37,317 nucleotides of DNA from Croceibacterium segetis (GCF_011320115.1 NZ_JAANOZ010000021.1:1-37317), one strand, 5' to 3'. Positions 24,451-32,287 are shown, counted from the first letter of the stretch. The notes: generated from the sequence alone by a model not told the origin. Program-made: numbers and translations.

Positions 24451-25418
24451 TGGTGGGCGCGATCCTTCAACCTCCCCTCTTCCGCGGAGCCCTCCTGCTG
24501 GTGCTGTTCGTCGCGGCAAGTTGGACCGCTTATCGAGTCATGAACCGCGCGCGCAGCATCGCCTCTCAAAGGCAAGCCTTACGCGCGATCGGAGCCGATA
24601 GCGCCGTAGCATCCAGTCCCGATCTCGTGCATCGACGCAACAAGGCTTGGGCGCGGCTCGTTGGCCTGGTTGAGCAAACTGGCCTCAGTTTGGACGACAG
24701 CAAGCCCGATGCGCTTCGTGAGAAGCTGGCGTCGGCAGGATTTTCGTCTCCGGATGCGCCCCGTGCCTACACCTTGCTCCGCATTCTGCTGATCTTCCTC
24801 CTTCCTACATTGACGATCGGTTCCATGCTCCTCGCGGGGGTTCAGTTCTCGATCCTGGGCCTCTATTTCGTAGGCGCATTCACCGCCGTGCTGGGCCTCT
24901 ATATCCCGGCGCTGGTCGTAAGGATCCGTGCCGACCGGCGCATGACCGCGGTCACAAACGGTTTCCCCAACTGCCTCGATCTAATGCTGGTCTGTGTCGA
25001 GGCGGGCCTCGGTCTCGAGGCTGCTTTTGATCGCGTGGGACGCGAAATGGCCGAAGCAGAGCCGCTCGTCAGTCAGCTGCTCATCAGCACAACATTGCAC
25101 TTGCGGGCCGGTGCCAGCCGCGAGGACGCGCTTCGTCGGTTGGCAAAGGATTCATACGTTTCGGAAATTCGCTCCTTCGCGACGCTCGTGATCCAATCCG
25201 ACAAGCTTGGAACAAGCATTGGCACGACGCTGCGAATCTACGCCAGCGAGATGAGAGAGCGCCGCCGCATGCGCGCCGAGGAACGGGCTCACCGCCTTCC
25301 CGTGATCATCTCGGTTCCGCTGATCCTTTGTATGCTGCCCACGATGCTGGGTGTGTTGATGCTGCCGGCGCTGATAAATGTCATCAGGCACTTGATTCCG
25401 GCCATGACTGGGGGATGA
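24450..25418 (+). CDS. tadC: Tad inner membrane platform protein TadC
   Basis: 322 residues, ATG sharing its A with the tadB stop TAA. Membrane helices at the N-terminus, at about residues 110-155 and at the C-terminus. The F domain shows FPNCLDLMLVCVEAGLGLEA, FDRVGREMAEAEPLVSQLLI and IRSFATLVIQSDKLGTSIGT, ending with MRERRRMRAEERAHRLPVII and a final helix pair. It is the TadB partner. Intact and of usual length. Confidence 0.93.
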   Translation: MVGAILQPPLFRGALLLVLFVAASWTAYRVMNRARSIASQRQALRAIGADSAVASSPDLVHRRNKAWARLVGLVEQTGLSLDDSKPDALREKLASAGFSSPDAPRAYTLLRILLIFLLPTLTIGSMLLAGVQFSILGLYFVGAFTAVLGLYIPALVVRIRADRRMTAVTNGFPNCLDLMLVCVEAGLGLEAAFDRVGREMAEAEPLVSQLLISTTLHLRAGASREDALRRLAKDSYVSEIRSFATLVIQSDKLGTSIGTTLRIYASEMRERRRMRAEERAHRLPVIISVPLILCMLPTMLGVLMLPALINVIRHLIPAMTGG

Positions 25419-25420
25419 TC

Positions 25421-26239
25421 ATGAAAAAAGGGGTTGTCACACTAATCGCTGTCGGCGCGGGTTTGACTCTCTCGGGGTGCCAGTCCTTCCCTCTCTTTCA
25501 CAGCGCGCGCGCGCGGGTGTCCGCCCCTGTAGCAGCAGAGCGGTACATCCAACTTGGGCGCGAACAGCTCGACGCCGGTCAGACAGGGACTGCGATCGAC
25601 ACCTTCCGCGTAGCCTTGGCCGTGGGCGAAGATCCGGCCGCTGCCGTGAACGGTCTTGGGGTGGCTTACACTCGTCTCGGCAGGTTTGACGCTGCCGAGG
25701 CATTGTTCGCAAAAGCCGCTCAACTCGATCCCGCGAATGTGCGTTATACCCGCAACCTCGCGCGGATTGAGAGCAGCCGTGCCAATCTGGCCTTGGCTGC
25801 CGCAGATCGCTTAGCCTCTGCCGCGCCGATATTGCCTGACCAGGCGCCTCAAGAACGGCCAGGACAAGCAATTCGGATTGCACCGGGTGAAGTGCGCATA
25901 CATTCCGCCGCGCTGCCTTCAGGCGGAGTCTTGCCTGTCGTCGCCGTTCGCGCACGCCAGAAGGATGCGGGCGCAGCTGAAAAAGGGACCCCTGAGCCTG
26001 CGCGGCCTGCGGCGGACAAGGCTCTGGCGACCGTGGACTCGCGCTTCAAACCTCTCGTGCGCGTCGCTCTCCGAGCGCCGACCGCAGCCCACTCTGCTGC
26101 GAGCGCCAGACCTTCCACGCTCACTTCCAAGCCTCGGGTGGCGGTAAACCCTGGCTTCGCCCCTATTGTCCGTGTGGAATTCGCAAACGCAGATGGCGCG
26201 AGGAACAGGAGCAAGGTTGTGGTAATTGCCGCAAGATAG
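25421..26239 (+). CDS. tadD: TPR lipoprotein TadD
   Basis: About 272 residues. The ATG at 25421 has GGGGG six bases upstream and is preferred over the ATG at 25415. Lipoprotein signal with lipobox (GLTLSGC). TPR-like repeats at about residues 40-115: AERYIQLGREQLDAGQTGTA, AAVNGLGVAYTRLGRFDAAE, LFAKAAQLDPANVRYTRNLA. The C-terminal 150 residues are Ala/Pro/Arg-rich and low in complexity, longer than in many TadD proteins. TadD is an outer-membrane-associated helper of secretin assembly. Confidence 0.85.
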   Translation: MKKGVVTLIAVGAGLTLSGCQSFPLFHSARARVSAPVAAERYIQLGREQLDAGQTGTAIDTFRVALAVGEDPAAAVNGLGVAYTRLGRFDAAEALFAKAAQLDPANVRYTRNLARIESSRANLALAAADRLASAAPILPDQAPQERPGQAIRIAPGEVRIHSAALPSGGVLPVVAVRARQKDAGAAEKGTPEPARPAADKALATVDSRFKPLVRVALRAPTAAHSAASARPSTLTSKPRVAVNPGFAPIVRVEFANADGARNRSKVVVIAAR

Positions 26240-26249
26240 CTTTCCCCAG

Positions 26250-26720
26250 ATGACGATGGCCCTTCTGCCACTGGCAGCGTTCGGACTCATCGCAGCCGCC
26301 TACGACTGGAAAACACGTCGGATTCCTAATTGGCTTTGCATGACTACCACGGTCGTGGGCCTTGCGATGGCTCGGATCCAAGGCACCTGGTTCGACGTGG
26401 GGACCCATGCGCTGCACGTGACCGTCGCGCTTCTGGCAGGTATGCTGTTCTTCCGTCTCCGCGTCGTCGGCGGCGGCGATGCGAAATTCTATGCCGCGAT
26501 CGCTGCGTGGTTTGGCATCGCTGACGGCGCAGCTTTGCTGGTTGACACGTCACTTGCCGGCCTGCTGCTGTTTCTCTGTTGGGTAGCCGTGAGACGGATG
26601 ATGGGTATCCCTTTCCGGATTCGCGAGCCCAGTGCATTCGATCTGTTCCCTTATGGGATCGCCATTAGCGCCGGAGCCCTGCTGACCGCGTGGGGACACT
26701 CCTTTGTTTGGGTTGCTTGA
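26250..26720 (+). CDS. cpaA: Prepilin peptidase (A24A, CpaA/TadV type)
   Basis: 156 residues from ATG 26250; TTG 26226 and ATG 26256 are alternatives and none has a strong ribosome site. It is an aspartic membrane peptidase with catalytic Asp19 in YDWKTRRIPNW and Asp77 in the GxGD motif VVGGGDAKFYAA. It lacks the N-methylation domain of PilD and has about five helices, as in TadV. It cleaves leaders of Flp and TadE-like proteins. In many alphaproteobacteria this gene is near flp; here it is the last gene of the locus. Confidence 0.9.
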   Translation: MTMALLPLAAFGLIAAAYDWKTRRIPNWLCMTTTVVGLAMARIQGTWFDVGTHALHVTVALLAGMLFFRLRVVGGGDAKFYAAIAAWFGIADGAALLVDTSLAGLLLFLCWVAVRRMMGIPFRIREPSAFDLFPYGIAISAGALLTAWGHSFVWVA

Positions 26721-26753
26721 ATAAAGCTCGCCTCGTCCCTGCATCGCTGATGT

Positions 26754-26882
26754 TTAGATGCGCTCGGCCGTGCTGGTTGCTCTACGTCCGCGGCACGTGC
26801 CGCAGACCTGCTCGAGCGCCTGCCAGTATGAAATTGCGTACTTGCGGCGCTGCGTGTGGATCATGGCGCAACCTTCGCACAT
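26754..26882 (-). CDS. Small zinc-ribbon-like protein (42 residues)
   Basis: The minus-strand frame from ATG 26882 to TAA 26754 encodes MCEGCAMIHTQRRKY, a Trp-containing helix SYWQALEQV, then CGTCRGRR and a short tail. Two CxxC pairs 22 residues apart are the expected zinc ligands. The frame stays open 15 codons upstream with a GTG start and a GAGGAGG sequence next to it, so the true N-terminus may be longer. It converges on the prepilin peptidase gene with 33 bases between stops. The function is unknown; zinc binding is inferred. Confidence 0.5.
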   Translation of the reverse strand: MCEGCAMIHTQRRKYAISYWQALEQVCGTCRGRRATSTAERI

Positions 26883-27042
26883 GACCCGCCCACGCTTTGC
26901 TTGAACCCGCACCTCCTCGGGTTTGTCAGACGCTGGAACGGTTTACGCCCAGACGGCGACACCGTTTCGGAGCTATGTGTCTTTCGCCTTACTTCATGTT
27001 AACAGTAGCCGGCGATCATTGTCGTTCTTTGGGAGAACGACG

Positions 27043-27705
27043 TTGACCATACGCGCCGTGCTGGAATCGCCGACTGGCATCCGGAGCCGATCGGCCGCGC
27101 GCACGAAGCTTCAATTAGCGACTTCAGTGATGCGTACCAGGCACCAAGCGATCCATGTGACGATTCACGATCTGTCCGCTGAGGGCATGCTGATCGAGAC
27201 TTCGGCTCCCTTGAAACTCAGCGAGAAGCTTGCCGTCGAAATGCCAGGAAATGGCTGGCGAGATGCGATGGTTGTGTGGTCTAGCGCGCACTTTCATGGC
27301 TGTCGCTTCACGAAGCCGCTTGGAAAGTCGATTGTGAGCGCGGCACTACTTAAGTCCGTTCCAGCACCAACGCCAGCGCAACGTAACCTAGGCCCATTGC
27401 CACCGCCTGAAAAACTTGCCGCAGGATTGGCGGTTTTCCGAAGAGATCATGGTTTGACCATGGATCAGCTTGCAAAGCGTTTAGGGGTAAGCCGGCAAAC
27501 GTTGTGGTACTGGGAAACTGGCCAGCGACGCCCTCGGGAAGACCGATTAGCCGAATTGCAGCGCGCACTGGATTCATTCCCCAGGAACTCGCATAGCGGC
27601 GATGCGCCTGCGGGAGTACCCGGTGCCTTGGGTCGGCTGAAGCAGCTGGTCGCCGCCCAATTAGGAATATCGGTTGAGCGAGTAAGAATCATCGTCGAAC
27701 TCTAG
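27043..27705 (+). CDS. PilZ domain fused to an XRE-type HTH domain
   Basis: I choose TTG 27043, with GGGAG about seven bases upstream; a frame from 26923 adds 40 residues without domain features. About 220 residues. PilZ domain at about residues 10-100: RSAAR as the RxxxR motif, DLSAEG as DxSxxG, then a VVWSSAHFHGCRF strand. A Pro-rich linker follows (PAPTPAQRNLGPLPPPE). An XRE HTH lies at about 125-185: GLAVFRRDHGLTMDQLAKRL, GVSRQTLWYWETGQRRPRED, LAELQRALD. It could be a c-di-GMP-responsive transcription factor; the order PilZ then HTH is unusual. A GTTAAC lies upstream at 26998-27003. Confidence 0.8.
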   Translation: MTIRAVLESPTGIRSRSAARTKLQLATSVMRTRHQAIHVTIHDLSAEGMLIETSAPLKLSEKLAVEMPGNGWRDAMVVWSSAHFHGCRFTKPLGKSIVSAALLKSVPAPTPAQRNLGPLPPPEKLAAGLAVFRRDHGLTMDQLAKRLGVSRQTLWYWETGQRRPREDRLAELQRALDSFPRNSHSGDAPAGVPGALGRLKQLVAAQLGISVERVRIIVEL

Positions 27706-27891
27706 CTCAAGAGAATTGCAGCGAAACTGCAGCTCTCCTCCTGAGCGGCGAAGCCGTCCGGGCTGCGTTCACTGGGAGTCGTGCAACAGACCTAAGATGT
27801 GAGCCTCACAATCGGCGGATTGGCGGGCTGTCAGTCGAACCGAAACCCCACTCCGGCCTGTCCCACACCTCGCCGATCGTGACATAATCGT

Positions 27892-27911
27892 GTCGCCGGT
27901 TTTGCGGCGAC
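27892..27911 (-). terminator. Hairpin terminator-like repeat
   Basis: Arms GTCGCCG (27892-27898) and CGGCGAC (27905-27911) around a six-base loop, directly after a TGA on the minus strand. No T-run follows, so efficiency is doubtful. Confidence 0.4.
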
Positions 27912-27965
27912 GTCAAAAGAAGTAGCGGATGTGGGCGGTGACCGGCAGCATCCATCGAATTCTCC
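27912..27965 (-). pseudogene. C-terminal remnant of a beta-barrel outer membrane protein
   Basis: The minus-strand frame reads MLPVTAHIRYFF followed by TGA. Alternating hydrophobic residues ending in Phe are the signal of a final barrel strand recognised by BamA. Upstream codons do not extend into a recognisable barrel. A hairpin follows the stop, as expected for a real gene end. Tentative, because only about 15 codons are informative. Confidence 0.3.
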
Positions 27966-28112
27966 GGAGAGCCGCGAGACTCCCTTCGGCCATGATTGGC
28001 CGCGGTGGGCCAAAGATGCCCTTGGGCCGACCTCAATGCGATCCTGGCGAAGAGACGGAAGCAGTGTAACTTCTGCCGCTTCCACCCATCGTGGGGGCTC
28101 AAGTCTCGATTT

Positions 28113-28349
28113 CTAGTCGACCATCTCTGCGCGTATGGCCACGCGAACCGCATCGGCGTTTCGCGCCGCACCCAGCTTCAATTTCATCGAATTTATGACT
28201 TGAGCCGCGCCAGTGACATCGGTCGACAGGATTCTCGCCAAGTCGCGCAAGGATCCACCGACGGCAACATTTCGCAGCGCATCCAACTCGGCTGGGGAGA
28301 GGTCCGCCACGAGCGCCCGGGCATTCAATGTCGGGCTCATGCTTTGCAT
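28113..28349 (-). CDS. Stand-alone LuxR-type HTH protein (78 residues)
   Basis: From ATG 28349 (AAGGAA about nine bases upstream) or ATG 28340. Residues about 15-75 follow the LuxR/NarL HTH plan: LSPAELDALRNVAVGGSLRD, LARILSTDVTGAAQVINSMK, LKLGAARNADAVRVAIRAEM. The first and last helices are well kept (compare LSPREREVL and KLGARSRADAVRIA). The recognition helix lacks the usual TVxxH pattern. There is no receiver or sensor domain. It may bind DNA or interfere with other LuxR-type regulators as a mini-protein; both are inference. Confidence 0.65.
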   Translation of the reverse strand: MQSMSPTLNARALVADLSPAELDALRNVAVGGSLRDLARILSTDVTGAAQVINSMKLKLGAARNADAVRVAIRAEMVD

Positions 28350-28701
28350 CCCGCCTGTTCCTTTTGCCGCCGCCCAAGCGGCTAGTGCGGGACTAACCTT
28401 GCTGGTGCGTGGCCATCGGTGGTGAGGATAGAGTTTTCCGGAATGGTGAACCAGGCAGTGACCATGGCATGAGCGACCACTCGCCCCTGCGAAGAGGGTG
28501 TCGAACGAGAGCCGGTCGCATTTCGCCATGAACACGGGCTAGCAGCCGGATACACCGTCACGCCACGGGTTTAATCGTAATCATTGGTCGGTGCCGCTCG
28601 TCTGTCTTGACGCGGCAGACGAAGAGGAGAGAGGTGGCGAAGGTGTGCGCACTTTTGCGCTCGCACGCTGGGGGAGTACGGCCGAGTCGAGGCGAACTGA
28701 A
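28350..28701. other. Intergenic stretch, divergent upstream region
   Basis: No gene is recognised. It contains a 7-base inverted repeat, TCGTCTG at 28598-28604 and CAGACGA at 28616-28622, around a TTGACG that could be a -35 box for the next small gene. A repressor site there is possible but unsupported. Confidence 0.3.
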
Positions 28702-28791
28702 ATGAGCGACATAGCGATCCGGTTCGATGGGCTCGTGCTCGCGGCTTCGGTCCTCGTCGCGAGCGCGACATATGTCGCGTGGCGGCCGTAG
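28702..28791 (+). CDS. Very small single-span membrane protein (29 residues)
   Basis: ATG 28702 follows GAGG about nine bases upstream. The peptide MSDIAIRFDGLVLAASVLVA then SATYVAWRP has one hydrophobic helix with a charged N-terminus, ending shortly after. Such micro-membrane proteins are common but hard to prove. A longer frame from 28591 adds an Arg/Glu-rich leader without a ribosome site. Function unknown. Confidence 0.4.
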   Translation: MSDIAIRFDGLVLAASVLVASATYVAWRP

Positions 28792-28853
28792 TCCATATCG
28801 CATATGGTGCGCCGCCGACAGGAGGGCCCGATACAATCGATTGGTTGAAATCG

Positions 28854-29843
28854 TCAGCTTGGCGCTGCTTCGTTCACGCCACTTCGGGTGTCCGCCCGTC
28901 GATCGACGGCGTTCGCATGCGCGCCAAGCGCCCAAGTGCTCGATATCCGCGATTTGGCCCTGGCGCGACCACGCGCTGTTGGCTGAACATGGGACGCAAT
29001 TCCCAGTTGCAAGCAGGCTCCGCGAAGCTTCGCCTTGTACATTAGATTATCGGCATTCCGCACGAGATCATCAAAGCAGGCATCGCCCGGTGGCACGACC
29101 AAGCCCCCAACACTGCAATTCAAGCTGTCGCCTTCGGCTTTGATCCTGTTCATGGCCTTGTGCAGCCTCAGGGCCACCGTCTTGGCTGCAGCTTCGTCTT
29201 TGACGCTCATGAAGATCAGGAATTCATCCCCGCCGACGCGCGCAAAAATGTCATTCTTGCGGATCATCTTCCTGACTGCGGCCCCGTAAGCTCGCAGGCA
29301 AGCGTCGCCGGAAGCATGTCCCTGGACGTCGTTGACCTTCTTCAATCCATCCAGGTCCGCATAAACCAATAGCCGCCACCGTCCTGCGTCGATCGCCGAG
29401 GGAGCGAGTTCGAAAAACGCCTGTCTGTTTAGAGCGCCCGTCAGGACGTCGCTCCTCGCCAGCCACCACTCCCTTAAGTAAGCCCGGCGCGCCCCAGCCA
29501 TGACGGCCACCACCGTTGAGATCGCGACAAACCGCATCCCGAAGTTCCACGCGAAAGCAGCCGCGGCGTACGGATAGAGATTGAATCCATTGAGGGCGAG
29601 GGTGAGCACCATACAGCCGACGCCGATCAGTTGTCCGGCTCGCCAGCCGAGTGACCAAGCGGCGATGCAAATCACTAGCAAATAGGCTGGTCCGAACCAA
29701 AGATCCGGTCCGGTAACGAGGTCTAGAAAAGCCGCAGCATCCGTGCAGATCAGGACCATGACCCATGCCGAGGCTGGGCGGAGTCGCACCATCTGGTCGA
29801 AAATGCGCGGCACGGCGACGGGATTGGGAGGTGTCCTGTGCAT
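28854..29843 (-). CDS. Diguanylate cyclase, membrane-bound GGDEF protein
   Basis: 329 residues. The N-terminal 125 residues hold about four membrane helices of no named sensor type (WVMVLICTDAAAFLDLV, PAYLLVICIAAWSLGWRAG). The GGDEF domain is at about 130-285: SDVLTGALNRQAFFE, VYADLDGLKKVNDVQGHASG, and ARVGGDEFLIF with GGDEF at residues 204-208. The inhibitory I-site RxxD (RKND) lies five residues upstream of GGDEF, so product inhibition is expected. It should make c-di-GMP from GTP. The C-terminal 45 residues are Arg/Ala-rich. No ribosome site is obvious at the ATG. Confidence 0.88.
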   Translation of the reverse strand: MHRTPPNPVAVPRIFDQMVRLRPASAWVMVLICTDAAAFLDLVTGPDLWFGPAYLLVICIAAWSLGWRAGQLIGVGCMVLTLALNGFNLYPYAAAAFAWNFGMRFVAISTVVAVMAGARRAYLREWWLARSDVLTGALNRQAFFELAPSAIDAGRWRLLVYADLDGLKKVNDVQGHASGDACLRAYGAAVRKMIRKNDIFARVGGDEFLIFMSVKDEAAAKTVALRLHKAMNRIKAEGDSLNCSVGGLVVPPGDACFDDLVRNADNLMYKAKLRGACLQLGIASHVQPTARGRARAKSRISSTWALGAHANAVDRRADTRSGVNEAAPS

Positions 29844-30128
29844 TCATTACATTTTTGCCATCAGCCCGTGAACAAGTCGTCTCGACCTCCGGTAAGTAAT
29901 TGCACGTGCCCGGCAACGAGATCGGCATTTGCAGGCAGCCGGCCATCCTCCCCTTTTGACCTGCCCCCGGATGATTTGCCCGCTGGCGGCGAACGGTCGC
30001 TTTTGACGGGGCACGCTCAAGCGTAGCTCGTCTCCTTGTGGCGGTCTTGTTCAAATCGGCGATCCGGTCGCTCCTGGGGACATTCTGACCTGCTCGAGAC
30101 CGCGATCATCCGGTACGGCCTCTCAAAG
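29844..30128. other. Upstream region of the cyclase gene, no gene seen
   Basis: Short frames occur on both strands but none has protein-like features. It should contain the cyclase promoter; I see no clear boxes. Confidence 0.3.
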
Positions 30129-30437
30129 TCAATCAATACTCCGAAGGTAGACCCTGACTGATGTGCCGTTCGCTGATGAAAGGTCGGCATGCATTTTGCT
30201 TAGTGGATCACCATGTATCGGGTGTTTGAAAAACAGCCCTGCTTGGGCTCCACGTACCCAGCCAATCCGAGCCGCAAGAAACATGAAGTTGAAACCCTCG
30301 AAGAGGTAAGTCTTGCCTTTGATCACTTTGCCCGTGTCAATCTGCACGACGCAGCTATACGCATCGAGGTCCTTGATCGTCACCGAGGCGCAGTTGGATG
30401 CGGCGTCCATCTCGCGAAATTCGACCGCTTTGCTCAT
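30129..30437 (-). CDS. PilZ-like protein with degenerate motifs
   Basis: 102 residues from ATG 30437. The pattern VTIKDLDAYSCVVQIDTGKV, then LFEGFNFMFLAARIGWVRG and AQAGLFFKHPIHGDPL, follows the beta-barrel of sphingomonad PilZ proteins (strand, G-W-V-x-G, A-G-L-x-F). The RxxxR motif is missing and DxSxxG is DLDAYS, so c-di-GMP binding is doubtful. It may be a partner-type PilZ that acts without nucleotide. The ribosome site is weak. Confidence 0.6.
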   Translation of the reverse strand: MSKAVEFREMDAASNCASVTIKDLDAYSCVVQIDTGKVIKGKTYLFEGFNFMFLAARIGWVRGAQAGLFFKHPIHGDPLSKMHADLSSANGTSVRVYLRSID

Positions 30438-30737
30438 CGACGCACGCTGGCATCTGAGAGATTTCGGAACCGTTTGAGACGTTCGTTAAATTTGCGTGAG
30501 CGCCTAAATTCACACCGGTCGATACTGTTGCAAAGAGCGCTTCTCCGGCAAGCAGCCGATTGATGCCGCGGCGGCGCCAGAGACCGGGAATGGTTCAACA
30601 GGGGCGCGGTTCTGAAACGCTGCGCTGGTGAGGCACGAAATTATCCGCGCCGACGTGTTCAACGGAATTGGCCAGACCCCGGCGGGACGCGAAGGGGAAT
30701 GACGAGAAGGCACGCTGAGAGCCGCCAGTGGCCGCAC
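30438..30737. other. Intergenic stretch, nothing recognised
   Basis: About 300 bases with no plausible gene, repeat or hairpin that I can support. It includes the upstream region of the PilZ-like gene. Confidence 0.3.
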
Positions 30738-30974
30738 TTATCCGAAAAGGCGCCGAAACCAACTCCTGTCATTCGGATCAATGGTGGATTGCCCTGATGC
30801 TTCAATCAAATAGCTCCCGAGCACGAATGCCTGTTGCTTTGACATCAAAAGGCGCGAGAGATCAGGGTCCTTCGCGTCCAGCGCCGCGGCGGAGCGAATA
30901 CTTTCTAGCCGCAGCATAATTCGATCGCCGAGATCCTGATGTATCCAGCCGACTAGCGCTCCGTGACTGTCCAC
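30738..30974 (-). CDS. Conserved hypothetical protein (78 residues)
   Basis: Starts at GTG 30974 with GGGAG seven bases upstream. The sequence has DRIMLRLESIRSAAALDAKD, LSRLLMSKQQAFVLGSYLIE and a basic aromatic end SWFRRLFG. I recognise the pattern (MLRxxSIRS, then the REQA-x-x-L-x-x-YL helix, then a short Trp-rich tail) from sphingomonad small proteins of unknown function. No membrane segment or signal. Confidence 0.65.
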   Translation of the reverse strand: MDSHGALVGWIHQDLGDRIMLRLESIRSAAALDAKDPDLSRLLMSKQQAFVLGSYLIEASGQSTIDPNDRSWFRRLFG

Positions 30975-31251
30975 GGGGATTCTCCCGATAGTGAAGAATT
31001 GAACCTGACGGATTCAGCGATCTCCTGCAACGCGTAACGCAGCTCCAACTCGAAGCGCGGCAATCCGGGGGGGCCGCGCTAAAACGTTTCGCACGGGCGA
31101 AATGCCCTCTCGGGCCGGTTATCCCTAAACTGCGCGCCCCCGGGGTGATGCACAGCTGACCTAAGGGGGTAACGACAATATTAAGCTCATTCCTGCAGCA
31201 AATTTGAAACGCGGGGCCCGTAAATGCTCGTTCCCGGAAGGGGGCGATCAA

Positions 31252-31437
31252 ATGTCTACTGCTCAGGTATATCGCAAGCTTGCTGAGAGTCAGCGCCGCT
31301 TGGCCGAGCTCTCCGACTTTCCCCTGATGAGGGGTCGCTATCTCGCATCAGCCGAGAGGTGGGAGAGACTGGCGCAGCAGAAGAGCTTGGCAGAAATGCC
31401 GACGGGCGAAGCGCGCGGCCAGGAGCATTCTTCATAG
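31252..31437 (+). CDS. Small hypothetical protein (61 residues)
   Basis: ATG 31252 has AAGGGGG upstream. The peptide MSTAQVYRKLAESQRRLAEL then FPLMRGRYLASAERWERLAQ is an amphipathic helical pair with the L-A-E-x-x-R-x-L-A and Y-L-x-x-A-x-x-W-x-x-L-A pattern of small alphaproteobacterial proteins of unknown role. No signal peptide. Confidence 0.65.
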   Translation: MSTAQVYRKLAESQRRLAELSDFPLMRGRYLASAERWERLAQQKSLAEMPTGEARGQEHSS

Positions 31438-31513
31438 TGACCAAGGCCATGCCGCGACATAGCGATAACTGGATCGCGGTGGCAAGTGAGACGGTCCGAG
31501 CGACGTCAGAACT

Positions 31514-31714
31514 CTACTCTCGCGTTTGCTGGTGTCCTCCGCGGCCGGTGAATCGTCGCGTCGCCGATCTTGGTGCGCCGCGTGCCGCACGGCGCTCCTG
31601 TGACCGTACCCGCGCATACTTTCGCCCAGGCGAGTAATGGCGGGCGGCCCAGACTCCGCCAAAAGCAATCAGTACCGCCATGACGGCCAGACTGTATCCA
31701 AGAACTTCGCGCAT
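31514..31714 (-). CDS. Small single-span membrane protein with basic tail
   Basis: 66 residues from ATG 31714. One helix (VLGYSLAVMAVLIAFGGVWA) is followed by RHYSPGRKYARVRSQERRAA and more basic residues, an N-out/C-in arrangement by the positive-inside rule. The ribosome site is weak (AGG at distance). The Arg-rich end may be partly spurious. Function unknown. Confidence 0.4.
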   Translation of the reverse strand: MREVLGYSLAVMAVLIAFGGVWAARHYSPGRKYARVRSQERRAARGAPRSATRRFTGRGGHQQTRE

Positions 31715-32122
31715 GCGCGTGACGGCCTATAATTCACGAGACGCAACGCGGGTGAAACAACCCGCTCACTCGTGTTGCCCCGGTCTTCTCTTCATTGCCA
31801 AGACGAAGCCAAGCCTTCCGAGTTCCTCGAGGCCGGCGCTTCGCCCGCTGGTGTCACTTGCTTGCACGGTGGCGTTCGCGGCTTGCGGCGCTTGCGGTCT
31901 CCGCGCAGGCGAGTGGAAATACCCGGGCGGGGGACCGCCATGGCTTCAAGACGTCTAGTGAAAGCCGCGCGCCGTTCACAGACCGGGAGCCACGACAGGC
32001 CCATTGGCGCCAAAGAAGCGCCGAGAGTCAGGGGGCTGAACCCTCGGTGCTCTACACGCGGATGCGGAGTGCCCCTGTCGGAGAGCTTCCTACCCATATG
32101 GCGCGCGAGTCTGCTTTACAGA
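31715..32122. other. Intergenic stretch, nothing recognised
   Basis: No supported gene on either strand; frames are Arg/Pro/Ser-rich as expected from high GC. At its right end lies part of an imperfect hairpin described with the next small gene. Confidence 0.3.
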
Positions 32123-32287
32123 TCAGGCGCGCTGCACCACCTTACCGGTAACTGGAGCGAAGGCGTAGCGTCGAGAGGCAGATCCTCCCCAATTGGGGAA
32201 GACGAATCTCACCTTTGAGATCTCACTGGCTTCTGATTTGTCTTTGGCCGCGCCAGCCAACTTGAGATCGGCTGTGCGTTTCGCCAT
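32123..32287 (-). CDS. Small basic hypothetical protein (54 residues)
   Basis: The frame MAKRTADLKLAGAAKDKSEA, then ISKVRFVFPNWGGSASRRYA and FAPVTGKVVQRA, ends at TGA 32123-32125. It has a Lys/Ala-rich helical start and a strand-like second half. An imperfect hairpin (GCGCGC arms with an inner TCTG/CAGA stem, about 32100-32132) overlaps the stop and could be its terminator. Immediately upstream another short frame reads LNLAEGAQSIAKALPRSKPA, then a stop, so this may be the rest of a damaged longer gene. No clear ribosome site. Confidence 0.4.
   Translation of the reverse strand: MAKRTADLKLAGAAKDKSEASEISKVRFVFPNWGGSASRRYAFAPVTGKVVQRA

Larger units (their letters stand above)
27706..28112. other. 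Intergenic stretch with outer-membrane-protein remnant
   Basis: No intact gene. On the minus strand a short frame ends RWMLPVTAHIRYFF at TGA 27912, followed at once by a hairpin. The rest shows no known domain. See the separate entries. Confidence 0.35.

Noticed and set aside
28598-28622. Inverted repeat TCGTCTG / CAGACGA as operator
   Set aside because: Seven-base arms around a guessed -35 box can occur by chance; no downstream gene with strong support depends on it.
32040-32140. tRNA-like pieces on the minus strand (CTGATCTGTAAAGCAGA and GAGGGTTCAGCC)
   Set aside because: Spacing and stem pairing do not form a cloverleaf; the first piece is better explained as a simple hairpin at the end of a small gene.
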